Shown in pieces: positions 38,789 to 49,170 of a stretch of 64,000 bases of DNA. The stretch is from Cyanophora paradoxa (lineage: Eukaryota > Glaucocystophyceae > Cyanophorales > Cyanophoraceae). The stretch spans positions 1 through 64,000 of the forward strand of contig QPMI01000652.1 in the NCBI GenBank assembly GCA_004431415.1, given 5' to 3'. Below the pieces are notes generated by a model. That model was not told the DNA's origin, ran no database searches, and saw nothing but the letters and a program-made list of their open reading frames with translations. Every line of letters starts with the position of its first letter. The stretch's first letter is position 1. A program made the translations under genes and the position numbers.

Positions 38789-40510
38789 CTACTGAGCGCG
38801 GCCGCGGGTCGCGCGGCCGCTCCTGCGGCCCGAGGTCGACGCCTCCTCGCGCTCGGCGCGCTTGGCTTCGTTGCGGGCGCGGTGGAGCTCCTTCTCCTCC
38901 AGCTTCTTCTGCCGGCTGCGCTGCGCCGCCTCGGCCATCTCGGCCGCCGTCGGCGCCCGCACGACGACGGGCTCGACGGGAGCGGCGCGGTCGCTCGGGC
39001 CGGCGAGGGCGACCCCGCGGCGGCCCAGGGCGGCCCGCAGCCCCTCGGCGAGGTCCCGCCGCGCCCCGAGCGCCCGCAGCTCCTCTGGGGCCGCCGCCGC
39101 GCACATCGCCTCCAGGTACTCGCCCCCGACGCCGCGCCCGGCCGCCTGAAGGATGTGCTGGGCGGTGAAGCGGACGCCGACCGCGGCGGCCGCCTCGGGG
39201 ATGCGGGGGTCCGTGCACGTGGAGCGGCATGCGACCCGCCTCGCCAGGGCGGCCCGTGGTAGGGCGCGGGCGGCCGCGTCGCCCATGGCCAGCTGCAGGC
39301 GGGCAAGGAGCGCGTCCTCCCCCTCCGGAAGGTCCTCTGGCACCGCCCGCCGCACCGCCGCCTCCTTAAGCTTCTTGCCGTCGACGGCGCCCGCGGCCGC
39401 CCGCCGCCTCACTCCTGCCAGGGGCGCGTTCCGTTCGGCCACGCGCTGACGCAGGGCCCTGATGCAGCTCGCGTGCGCGGGGTGAGGGCCGAAAAAGGCC
39501 TCCTTGGGCAGCGTGGGCCCGCCCTCAACAAACTCGCCGACGGGCGTCTCCCCCTCCCCGCGGGGAATGGCCACCGCGGCGAAGCGAATGTGTCCCATAT
39601 CTGCATCCACCCCCGAGCAGATGTTGTAGACGTGGATGCTCACGTGAAGCGGGCGCCCCCCGTTCCACGCCGTCAGCTCGGCGGCAAGGCTCGTTTCGAT
39701 CCAGCCGACGACCTCCTCGCTCTTCCGATCCGTCGCCTCGCCGTCGAGCGAGTCCCCCCCGCGGAGCGCCTCCATCCCGACGTCCAACGCCACCACGGCC
39801 CAGATCGAGAGCGGAGAGCCCGACCGCGATCCCGCGCCGAACAACGAGACGGAGCGACCGCGGACGCGATCGCCGGCCCCAAAGGCGAAAAGCCCGAAGA
39901 CGGTTACCTCGCCGCCGATCGCGAGCTGGGGGGCGGCCGGCGGCGGGGTGCGCGCAAGTGCAGGCGGCGCCGGCGCCACCCCTGCAGAGGCCGGCGCCGG
40001 CGCGGCAGGCAGCACCCGACCCTCAACGAGCCAGCCGCGGCTGACGTGCCCCGGCATCTCCAGGTGATGGATGCGGACGATGATTTTGGGGCCCGGCCGA
40101 GGAATGTAATTGACGACAAGGAGCATCGACCCGTCGGCATCGCGCGCCGTCGATCCGGAGGGGCTCAGGTACATGTCCCCCACGGCCTCGTAGCCGCCGC
40201 CGGGGACGAGCTGGGCCCCCATCTTCTCGACCACCTCCACCCGCAGACGCGTCCACTCCTCCTGGGCGCCAGCCGAGAGGCTCGTCCCCTTGATGACGGA
40301 CGCAAAGTGCGACCGCACCATCGGCACGAGGACGGCAAAGCGCGCCGCCCCGCCCGAGCCATCGGCGACGGCGCCGGCCGCGCAGATCGTCCCGATGGCG
40401 CGGCTCGAGCCGACCTTGATCCACGCCTCTGCCCGGCGGACTCCGAAGAGGGCGCGCGCGGCGGCCGACGACGCGTCGACGGCGGCAAAGTTGGCGGACT
40501 CGGTCGACAT
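38789..40510 (-). CDS. Unknown 573-aa protein
   Basis: It starts MSTESANFAAVDASSAA at 40510, about 112 bases from the TATA-like box; the open frame extends further but through promoter sequence. The N-terminal 180 residues look folded (AEAWIKVGSSRAIGTIC, KIIVRIHHLEMPGHVSRGW). An Ala/Pro linker follows, then a second folded part (VVALDVGMEALRGG, RPLHVSIHVYNICSG, IRFAAVAIPRG). The last 200 residues are helical, Arg/Ala-rich, ending in a Lys/Glu coiled coil (RQKKLEEKELHRARNEAKR). No known family is recognised. A virion or regulatory protein is possible but unproven. Confidence 0.7.
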   Translation of the reverse strand: MSTESANFAAVDASSAAARALFGVRRAEAWIKVGSSRAIGTICAAGAVADGSGGAARFAVLVPMVRSHFASVIKGTSLSAGAQEEWTRLRVEVVEKMGAQLVPGGGYEAVGDMYLSPSGSTARDADGSMLLVVNYIPRPGPKIIVRIHHLEMPGHVSRGWLVEGRVLPAAPAPASAGVAPAPPALARTPPPAAPQLAIGGEVTVFGLFAFGAGDRVRGRSVSLFGAGSRSGSPLSIWAVVALDVGMEALRGGDSLDGEATDRKSEEVVGWIETSLAAELTAWNGGRPLHVSIHVYNICSGVDADMGHIRFAAVAIPRGEGETPVGEFVEGGPTLPKEAFFGPHPAHASCIRALRQRVAERNAPLAGVRRRAAAGAVDGKKLKEAAVRRAVPEDLPEGEDALLARLQLAMGDAAARALPRAALARRVACRSTCTDPRIPEAAAAVGVRFTAQHILQAAGRGVGGEYLEAMCAAAAPEELRALGARRDLAEGLRAALGRRGVALAGPSDRAAPVEPVVVRAPTAAEMAEAAQRSRQKKLEEKELHRARNEAKRAEREEASTSGRRSGRATRGRAQ

Positions 40511-40621
40511 GGCCCCTCTGCAAAAAGGGTTTACGGGTTCCGGCTGTAGGTGCTGCAGCTGTGGCTGCCGTCGTTGTCGACGTGTTTCGACCGCGCAAAT
40601 GCGCCGAGCTCGGCCGCCTCT

Positions 40622-40671
40622 CTCCCTTTTGTCGACGCGGCAGACGGGAATCCCGGGCGCCGAGAATCCCG
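40622..40671 (-). promoter_or_regulatory. Promoter of the 573-aa gene
   Basis: On the minus strand, GGGATTCTCG (40662-40671) and CGGGATTCCCG (40646-40655 core) precede GACAAAAGGGA near 40622-40633. A second AT-rich TATATAAAA lies further upstream (40674-40688). Confidence 0.7.
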
Positions 40672-40689
40672 AGCGCCATTTTATATAAT

Positions 40690-41170
40690 TATTCGAGCGC
40701 GCGCGCCGCCCTCCGGTATCGTCTACCCGTTGCGCCCGCGCGCCCATCGTGATCATCTACCCTTGGTACCCTGTCCGGGATGCCCCAGCGCCCCCGCCTC
40801 TTCCTCTTCCCCCCGCAAGGCTTTGCATTGACACGGCGCAATTCGAATCCCGAATTCATGTCTGATTTCTTTGCGCAATAGATCACTGATGCATATTTCA
40901 TCGGCGAGAGCGATTTCGTCCGCGCCCGTCGCCGGCCGCGTCCGCTGCGGAGCGGCTGCGGCGGCCCCCGCTGCCGCCCCGGGCCTGCCGGCGCCCGGCC
41001 CCTCGTCCGCCGTCTTGCTTTGCCGGCGGCCGGGGCTGGGAGGCGGGGGAGCCGCTCGGCACCGTGCGGGCAGTTGCCGAGGCCTGCCGCAGCGCGGGCT
41101 CTCGGTGAGACGAGACGCGGGGCGCGGGGCGCAGGTGGGGGGAGGGGTGGGCGGGGGTACGGACGGACCG
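40690..41170. other. Intergenic spacer before the third satellite module
   Basis: GC-rich with a short AT-rich part. No gene is seen. Confidence 0.5.
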
Positions 41171-41179
41171 GGACCCGCC

Positions 41180-42360
41180 CCTGATAGCCCGCCTGGTCGA
41201 TTCCGGCTACGGCGCCTGTACCCCCTTCGACGGTCGCGGGGCCGAGTCCTGCCGCAGCGCGGGCTCTCTGTGAGACGAGACGCGGGGCGCGGGGCGCAGG
41301 TCGGGAGAGGGGAGGGCGGGGGTACGGACGGACCGGGCCCCGCCCCTGATAGCCCTCCTGGTCGATTCCGGCTACGGCGCCTGTACCCCTTCAACGGCCG
41401 CGGGGCCGAGTCCTGCGGGCGCGCTCTGTGAGACGAGACGCGGGGGCGCGGGGCGCAGGCGGGGGGAGGGGTAGGGCGGGGGTAAGGACGGACCGGGGCC
41501 TGTCCCTGATAGCCCGCCTGGTAGATTCCGGCTACGGCGCCTGTACCCCCTTCGACGGCCGCGGGGCCGAGTCCTGCCGGCGCGCTCTGTGAGACGAGAC
41601 GCGGGGCGCGGGGCGCAGGTCGGGAGAGGGGAGGGCGGGGGTACGGACGGACCGGGCCCCGTCCCTGATAGCCCTCCTGGTCGATTCCGGCTACGGCGCC
41701 TGTACCCCCTTCGACGGCCGCGGGGCCGAGTCCTGCCGGCGCGCTCTGTGAGACGAGACGCGGGGCGCGGGGCGCAGGTCGGGAGAGGGGAGGGCGGGGG
41801 TACGGACGGACCGGGCCCCGCCCCTGATAGCCCTCCTGGTCGATTCCGGCTACGGCGCCTGTACCCCCTTCGACGGCCGCGGGGCCGAGTCCTGCCGGCG
41901 CGCTCTGTGAGACGAGACGCGGGGGCGCGGGGCGCAGACGGGGGGAGGCGGAGGGGGGAAGCGAGGGGTACGGACGGACCGGGCCCGTCCCTGATAGCCC
42001 GCCTGGTCGATTCCGGCTACGGCGCCTGTACCCCTTCCACGGCCGCGGGGCCGAGTCCTGCGGGCTCTCTGTGAGACGAGACGCGGGGCGCGGGGTGCAG
42101 GTTGGGGGATGGAGAGGGCGGGGGGTACGGACGGGCCGGGCCCCGTCGCTGATAGCCCTCCTGGTCGATTCCGGCTACGGCGCCTGTACCCCCGTCGACG
42201 GCCGCGGGGCCGAGTCCTGCGGGCTCTCTGTGAGACGAGACTCGGGGCGCGGGGTGCAGGTTGGGGGATGGAGAGGGCGGGGGTACGGACGGACCGGGCC
42301 CCGCCCCTGATAGCCCTCCTGGTCGATTCCGGCTACGGCGCCTGTACCCCCGTCGACGGC
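41180..42360 (+). repeat. Satellite A array 2, eight copies, plus orientation
   Basis: Cores near 41,189, 41,357, 41,519, 41,677, 41,836, 42,002, 42,162 and 42,323 read GGTCGATTCCGGCTACGG then CGCCTGTACCCC. Spacing is about 160 bases and the spacer differs from that of the 25-kb array (TTCGACGGCCGCGGGGCCGA), so the two A arrays share only the core. The third copy has GTAGATT in place of GTCGATT. Confidence 0.95.
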
Positions 42361-42439
42361 CGCGGGGGCCGAGTCCTGCGTGCCTGCGTGCCGCGGGCGC
42401 CGAGTGAGCGAGGGCGGGGGCGCGGCGAGGGGGCGAGAG

Positions 42440-43350
42440 GCTCAGGGGGGTACACACGCCGTAGCCGGAATCGACCAGGCCGCCCCTACCACGAGCCTGC
42501 TGCTGCGGGCCGCACGGGGGAAAGGATGAGCGAGGGCGGGGCGCGGCGAGGGGGCGAGAGGCTCAGGGGGGTACACACGCCGTAGCCGGAATCGACCAGG
42601 CCGCCCCTACCACGAGCCTGCTGCTGCGGGCCGCACGGGGGAAAGGATGAGCGAGGGCGGGGCGCGGCGAGGGGGCGAGAGTCTCGGGGGGGTACGCACG
42701 CCGTTGCCGGAATCGACCAGGCCGCCCCTCCTCTGAGCCTGCTGCTGCGGGCCGCACGGGGCGCTGGGTGGGCGGGGGCGGGGCGCGGCAAGGGGGGCGA
42801 GAGGCCCAGGGGGGTACACACGCCGTTGCCGGAATCGACCAGGCCGCCCCTACCGCGAGCCTGCTGCGGCGGGCCGTGCGGGCCGCCGAGTGAGCGAGGG
42901 CGGGGGCGCTCGAAGGGGGCGAGAGGCCTAAGGGGTACACACACCGTAGCCGGAATCGACCAGGCCGCCCCTACTGCGAGCCTGCTGCCGCGGGCCGTAC
43001 GGGTCGATGGGTGAGCGAGGGCGGGGCGCGGCAGGGGGGCGAGAGGCTCGGGGGGGTACGCACGCCGTAGCCGGAATCGACCAGGCCGCGTCTACCACGA
43101 GCCTGCTGCTGCGGGCCGCACGGGGGAAAGGATGAGCGAGGGCGGGGCGCGACGAGGGGGCGAGGGGCTCGGGGGGGGGGTACACACGCCGTAGCCGGAA
43201 TCGACCAGGCCGCCCCTACTGCGAGCCTGCTGCCGCGGGCCGTACGGGTCGATGGGTGAGCGAGGGCGGGGCGCGGCAGGGGGGCGAGAGGCTCGGGGGG
43301 GTACGCACGCCGTAGCCGGAATCGACCAGGCCGCCCCTACTCTGAGTCAG
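42440..43350 (-). repeat. Satellite B array 2, eight copies, minus orientation
   Basis: Cores near 42,449, 42,571, 42,691, 42,814, 42,935, 43,057, 43,180 and 43,301 read GTACACACGCCGTAGCCGG then AATCGACCAGGCCGCC on the plus strand, spaced about 120-125 bases. They directly follow A array 2 and face it. Confidence 0.95.
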
Positions 43351-45217
43351 CGCTGCGAGCCGAGCGGGCCGCCGAGCGAGCGGGGGCGGGCGCGTAAGAG
43401 GAGCGGGGAGGATTGGGGAGGAGAGGGGGGGGGGGGGGGGGGGGGGGAGATCGGCCGTACAAGGAACCGGCCTCGACGCCTGTACCGTGCGCGAGGGGCG
43501 CCGCGAGCGAGCCAAGGGGCCGCGTTTCGAGACGGGCAAACTGCAGCCTGGGATCCGCCGGCGCGCTGCGCGTGCATGAATCGTAAGGGGCGCCGGCGGC
43601 GCGCCGCGCACGCGCCCGCGCGGCGCGGCCGTGGGCCCGCCGTCGAGCTTGCGTCTGCGAGCGCGGGAGCTTCGCGGGGCCAGCGGGCGCCGCTTCTGCA
43701 GCTCTTCCGAACGCGCGCCCGTGCAAAGAGAGGGGCAGACGTAGCGCCACGCCCTCGGGCGCTGCGAGGATGGATGTCAGGCCATGATCAAGCGCGCGCG
43801 ACGTTGCCGACGCGGCGGGCGAGGCTGACGGCCACGCGCGCGCCAAGCAGGAAGCAAGCAACGCACCCACGACACCCAAGGGCGCACATCAGGCCACGCG
43901 CACATGCACGCCTGAGCCACCGCAAACCAAGTCGGGCGGCGGCCGCGCACGGCGGTCAGCTCGAGCGGCTGGACGCGGTCGAAGAACGCTCCGGCATCCT
44001 AGCAACCGTGCAGTCGAAGCTTTGCGCTTCTTGAAAGAGGCGCGCAGCTCCGCCACGGCAGGGTCGGCAAACGCCCAAACGCGAGGCTCTAGATCTCGCG
44101 ATTGGGCTCGAGGAGGTCTCAACTAAGCCACGTGCACCAGAGGCTCGCGAGAGCCCGCTGGCTCGCCGTGCCGGCCCGTGGGCCGACCTGTCTCTGTATC
44201 TGGGTATCCCCCTTCGTGCAACGTCGCACGATCGACGGCGACGCTCGCGCGGCCCGCGTCTGACCCCCACGTCGCCTATTTGGATGCATAGCGAGGGAGG
44301 ATACGAGAGCGCATGTGCCCGCGGCGCGCTCCCGGGCCCGGACGCGCCGCCTCGGCTTTGACGGGCCGGTTTGCGGAGCCAGGGCGTGTAGGTCGCTCTA
44401 GCGCAGCATCGATAGCCTAAATGCACATCAAAATCACTTTTCATGCGGCACTGGCGAGCCGCGCGCCCGCACAGCGACTGTCGCACCGAGGCTGGCTTCC
44501 TTCTCGCTGCCGGCGCCCGCCCTCGAGCTCGACGTGCATGCGCAGGCCTAGGGCGAGCTATCTGTGCAGCGCCAGAGGTGCTTGACACTGCGGCGCGTGC
44601 GTCTACCGCGAGGGACACCGGCGAGCCTAGGCCTCGCCGCCGAATCGATATCAAGCCCAAGCTGCAAGTTAAGAGCGCGAGAAGCGCGGGCGGTACTCGT
44701 ATGCGAGATCTAGAAGGCTGGAAAAGGGCGGCCGTGGAGACGTCGGCGAGCTCGAGAGAGACGCATGCGCAGTTTGCGTCGCTAGAAACGGATAGGAACG
44801 GTTGCTCGGGTCGTCCAGAGTCAAGGATCGCGTACACGTACGCGTAGCACTGCCCACGTACGCGTGCCACAGTGCACCCGCGCGCGCCGCCGGCCGGTGA
44901 CCGGCCGCGGGCCTCGAGGCTCGGACGTCGACCTTGCAATTGAACGTTAATTATATAACAAGCTCGCGCGTGGACGCTGCAATAGCTGCGCGCGGTAGAC
45001 GCACAAACCTCCTTCGGCCCCGCGCGTTAACGTTTAAGACAGCTAGGTCCGTGGCGCATGCATGCGCTGGGGCGCATTTTGGGGGGTACGTAAACTCGGC
45101 GCGCCGATTCGCTCGCCGCCGCCCCGCACCTTGTCGCGGAGGCCCGTCTAGGGGCCGTGGTGGCTTGCAGACTCGGTTTTAGCCCGCTGGCGAACCGCCG
45201 CGGAGCCAGCGCCTGAA
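43351..45217. other. Long GC-rich intergenic region
   Basis: It includes a poly-G tract of about 21 bases or more (43,427-43,447). Open frames on both strands have no recognisable content. A TCGCACGATCGA word occurs near 44,227. No TATA-palindrome pair is seen before the next gene. Confidence 0.5.
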
Positions 45218-48120
45218 ATGGCTCCAGCGAGCGTGGAGGAGAAGGTAGCGCTCCAGCAGGTCCCTGCCCTCGTAGAGATCCTCAAGCTTCCCGATTTCGT
45301 GAAAGAGCTCGCGACGGAGAGCCAGAAGCAGCAGTCCATCCTCAAGTGCCGCTGCGACCGCACCTGGCTCCCGCAGTCGGAGCGAGCGTACCTGCCGCCA
45401 TGCGTCTGGACCAGCATCACAAGCATTCGAACGTGCTGCATGGCTGGCTGCCTACCCGGTGGCGACTCGGAGACGTACAGCCTGACGCGACTCCTCCGGC
45501 GGCCCTGCCAGAACGGGAGCGAAACGCGGACCCGTGCAAAGGCGATCAGTTTGCTCGTCAAGGGTGGCGTGTTCGCGTGCTTCACTTGCCTGAAAGGCGC
45601 CGGTGCGCCCCGCTGCGCGCCGCTGCAGTTCTTCCGGGCGGGATCCAGCGCGCGCGGCGACGCGCGAGAGCCGCGCCATAGCGCCGGGATATCTAGACCG
45701 GCAACGCTCGTATTCCCCCTCCGCTGCCAGCGCTGACCCGAACCCCGGCCCTTGCGCGCGCAGCGGCGGCGAACGAGCTCGTGTGCACGGCCAGCAATTG
45801 CTCCGAGGGGAAGCACGCGCTCTGGGACGCAGAGGCGAACGAACTGGCCTTCAGGCCGGTCGCAGCGCTTCGCGAGTACTTCTGGCCCCTGCAGATTCTG
45901 CTCCCGCCGGCGGAAGCCGAGCCCGCGGACGCGTCCGAGGAGTTCATCAAAGAGGAAGAAGCGGCTTTCCAGGCGCTGGAGGGCCTGCGCCGCGGGCGCA
46001 AGGCCGACAGCTCTCGCTCCAAACGCATGGTAACCCCCAGCCGCCTTCTCGTGCACGCCCCCTCACGCACGTGCAGGCCCCGGAACGTAAGGAGGAAGAC
46101 GAGGAGGAGGAGGAGGAGGAGGAGGAGGAGGAGGAGGAGGAGGAGCCCTCGGCCAAGAAGGCCAAGAAGGAAAAGGAGGCCGCCGGGGGCAAGGGCGGGG
46201 GCTCCTCCGGCAAGAGCAAGGTACCCCCCCCCGCTTCCCCCCCCGCTTCCCCCCCCCCCCTTCTCTCCCCTCCCGCGCCCCTCACGGCTGGCCGCGCAGG
46301 GCCACAAGCCAAATGGTCCAGGAAAGGGCGGCAAGGGCAAGGGCAAGGGCAAGGAGAAGGTACCCCCCCCCTCCCACCCCCTCCTCCTCCCCCCTCTCCC
46401 CACTCCCTCCGCTTCCGTACTCCAATCTCCCATCCCAGCCGCGCCCGTTGTCCAGGCTCTCGGGAAACACCAATCTCCCTGCGCAGGCAAACGAGGAGGA
46501 GGAGGAGGAGGGGCCCTCGGCCAAGAAGACCAAGAAGGAAAAGGAGGCCGCCGGGGGCAAGGGCGGGGGCTCCTCCGGCAAGAGCAAGGTACACCCCTTC
46601 CCACCCCACCCCTCCCCTCTCATCCTCCCCCCTCCCCTCCCCCCTCTTCCCACTCCCCGCCCCCTCCCTCCCTTCCCCCCCCCCCGCCCCCTCCCCTCCC
46701 CCCGCCCCCCTTGCCCCCCCCTCCCTCCCGCCCCCCCCCGCCCCCCCCGCCCCCCCCCTCCCCCGCCCCCCTCCCCCTCCCCCCCCCTTCCCGGGGGGGC
46801 CCTCCCCAACCCCTCCCGCGCCCCTCACGGCTGGCCACGCAGGGCCACAAGAACAAGGGTGCAGGAAAGGGCGGCAAGGACAAGGGCAAGGGCAAGGAAA
46901 AGGTGCCTCCCCCGGCCCCTCTCGCTCCCATCTTCCACCCCAGCCGCGCCCGTTTTCCCCCCGGCTCTCGGCATGCACCAACCTCCACGCGCAGGCAAGC
47001 AAAGGCGAGGAAAAGGAGGCGGCAACGGCGGATAAGGGCGGCGATGGCGACAGCGGCCTCCAGCTGCAGCTCACCCTTCGCGAGAAGCTGCTGTTCAAGG
47101 ACTACACCGTGGGCGCCCTCGTCGACTGCTACGGGGAGATCGGCCCCGCCGGCGACGGCGGGCAGGGCTCCAGCTCGGGGCGCGCGCGCCGCTCCGTGGC
47201 CACGCGGGCGAAACCCCCCGCCGAGTGGCGTCCCGAGGAGCGCGACTCTGCCGAGAGGGCGGACGCCGCGCAGCGGGACGCGGCGCTGGAGGAGCTGAAG
47301 CTGTCGCAGGAGGAGCGGGCGAGGCCCGACGCGACGCTCAAGGCGTGCCTCGACAAGCTCTGCGGCAAGGGCGCCGGGCAGCCGGCGGCGGTGGAGGCCG
47401 TCGGCAAGCTCGTCGCCAACGACTTCGGCGTGCGGGAGGCGATGCGCGGCAGCATGCGGGCGGCGCAGGACGTGCAGGCGCGCATCCTCCTCGTCGCGGC
47501 GAGCGCCGTGTTCTTCATGTTCCGCTTGTTCCTGGTGCGCCGCGAGTCCCGCGGGGCCCGCCGACCTCTGGGCCGCCGGCGCCGCTCCCGCTGCGCCGAG
47601 CTGACCGATACCCCCCCTCGCCCCCTCCCCCCCTCCCCCCACCCCCCCCAACCTCCCGCAGGGTCCCAATGGCGCCCTCACGGGAAAGTACGACAAGCAG
47701 GCGTGGGGCGGGTACCGGACGACGGAGGTCGAGCCGCGCCTCAACACCCTCCTCGCGGCCGCCGGCTTCGACCTCGCGCGCGACGACGCGGACGAGAAGC
47801 GCAAGCGGGTGTACGGCTTGCTGCGCAACGTCGGGCAGCTGATCTTCGAGCGCCCGCGCCTGGGCCGCCTCGCCGGCTCCGCCCACCCCGTGACCCTCCT
47901 CAACGCGCTCGACTCCGTCTTCAAGCTCGACAACAAGGCGAAGCCGGCCCTCTTCAAGCGCATGAAGGAGTGCGCGGGGCAGGAAGGCCGCGTCCTCGAC
48001 GAGCGGCTCTTCGAGCCCGCCGACGCCAAGGAGCTCGCCCCCATCAGGGGGCTCGCCATCGACCGGCTCGAGGGCGGCCAGCTCCTCCTCCTGGGCGCCG
48101 CCGCCCCTGCCGTCCGCTGA
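45218..48120 (+). CDS. Eight-exon gene with duplicated Lys/Gly-rich exons, 671 aa, unknown function
   Basis: Exons fit in phase at 45218-45602, 45764-46029, 46077-46220, 46300-46359, 46487-46588, 46843-46902, 46995-47534 and 47662-48120; all introns are GT-AG. The N-terminal part is cysteine-rich (LKCRCDRTW, RTCCMAGC, FACFTCLKG, CTASNC) and could bind zinc. The middle is a Glu run plus Lys/Gly-rich exons (AKKAKKEKEAAGG, GKGGKGKGKGKEK), probably disordered. The last two exons encode a helical domain (LREKLLFKDYTVGALVDCY, KRVYGLLRNVGQLIFERP, VTLLNALDSVFKLD). No known family is recognised. The intron-rich structure and lack of the shared promoter set it apart from the 12-40 kb genes. Confidence 0.75.
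46077..46994 (+). repeat. Tandem duplication of a two-exon/two-intron unit
   Basis: Unit 1 (46077-46486) and unit 2 (46487-46994) each hold an exon ending GGKGGGSSGKSK, an intron ending CACGGCTGGCC(G/A)CGCAG, an exon starting GHK and ending GKGKEK, and an intron with CTCTCGG before its CGCAG end. Exon 7 begins like a third copy (GCAAGC against GCAAAC). Unit 2 is longer because its first intron has grown a C-rich tract. Confidence 0.85.
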
Positions 48121-49170
48121 GCCCCTCGGCCTCCCTCCCGCCGCTGCCTCCTTTCGCCCCGTACCCCCGCCCCCGCCCCACACCCGGCACATCCCCTCTC
48201 CGACCGCTTTTCCCCGCACGTTTGCCCTCGATCCCCCACCCTCTCTTCCTGCCCCCCCTCCCCCTCCCCACCCCTCCCCTCCCCCTCCCGCCCCCTCCCC
48301 CCCCCCTCTTCTCGCCCCTCCCCTCGCCCTCCCCGTCCTACTCGCGGCCGCCCCCTCTCTCTCCGGCCCCTCCGCTTTCTCTGCCACTCTTTCACCCTTT
48401 TCCGAAAAGATTCAGCGCCCTATTCCTGCATTTCTTCTTTCCGATATGTATCATTTCCTTCCCTGTTTGGCGTGTTCGGGTTTCCTTTCGGAATCGAAAA
48501 GCTTGTCATTCAGAGGCGGTTCTGTGCTCGCTTGCGAGCAATGTTGTCATTGTGAGGAAAATGAAATGTGCACAATCGCTCTCGCAGCGGCCTTGAGCCG
48601 AGCGATCACACACATCTTTGAGGGCTCTAGATCTATGCTCTCTCAGAGTCTCTCAAATGTTTGTGGTCTCTATTTCGCGCTGGCTACACATACGGGTGCC
48701 CCCTCGGCAGGTCCATGACAGAGCTCGCAGAGCAAGTCGCGTCCATATGCATTTCATTCTGTCTTTAACGTTGAGCTCGTAAAAACCGTGCCTTGATGGG
48801 CTCGAACATGCAACGTCAAGCGGTGCCCACCTTGCGCGCGGACAAGCCGCTGGTTGGGCATGCGCCACGGGAGGCATCTTGCAGCGCCGCAGCTTGAATT
48901 ACTGTATACGTGTGTATGCATGTGCCATTTGCGCGCAAGTAATGCTCACAGCTAGCAGGAAGGATAGCTTCGGTATAGTTACAAAAACCAGAAACAAGAA
49001 GCGAGTTCACTCGGGAGTAGAGCCGGTTTCGTTGTGCGTATAGATGATCATGATGCAAGGGCGTGCAAGCAGAACTCACGGCCGCCCGCCGAGTCGCGAT
49101 CGAGCACCGCGCAACGCGCGATCCGACGACGCCAGCTATGTAGAGAGCTACATCGAGCTCTATTCTCTGG
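48121..49170. other. Intergenic region and base-composition step
   Basis: A C-rich tail follows the stop codon to about 48,370, and the sequence then changes sharply to ordinary composition. No gene is seen. Confidence 0.55.

Noticed and set aside
44443-44847. Possible gene in the 43.4-45.2 kb spacer
   Set aside because: It is an open frame without domain, promoter or codon pattern, overlapped by longer equally empty frames on the other strand.
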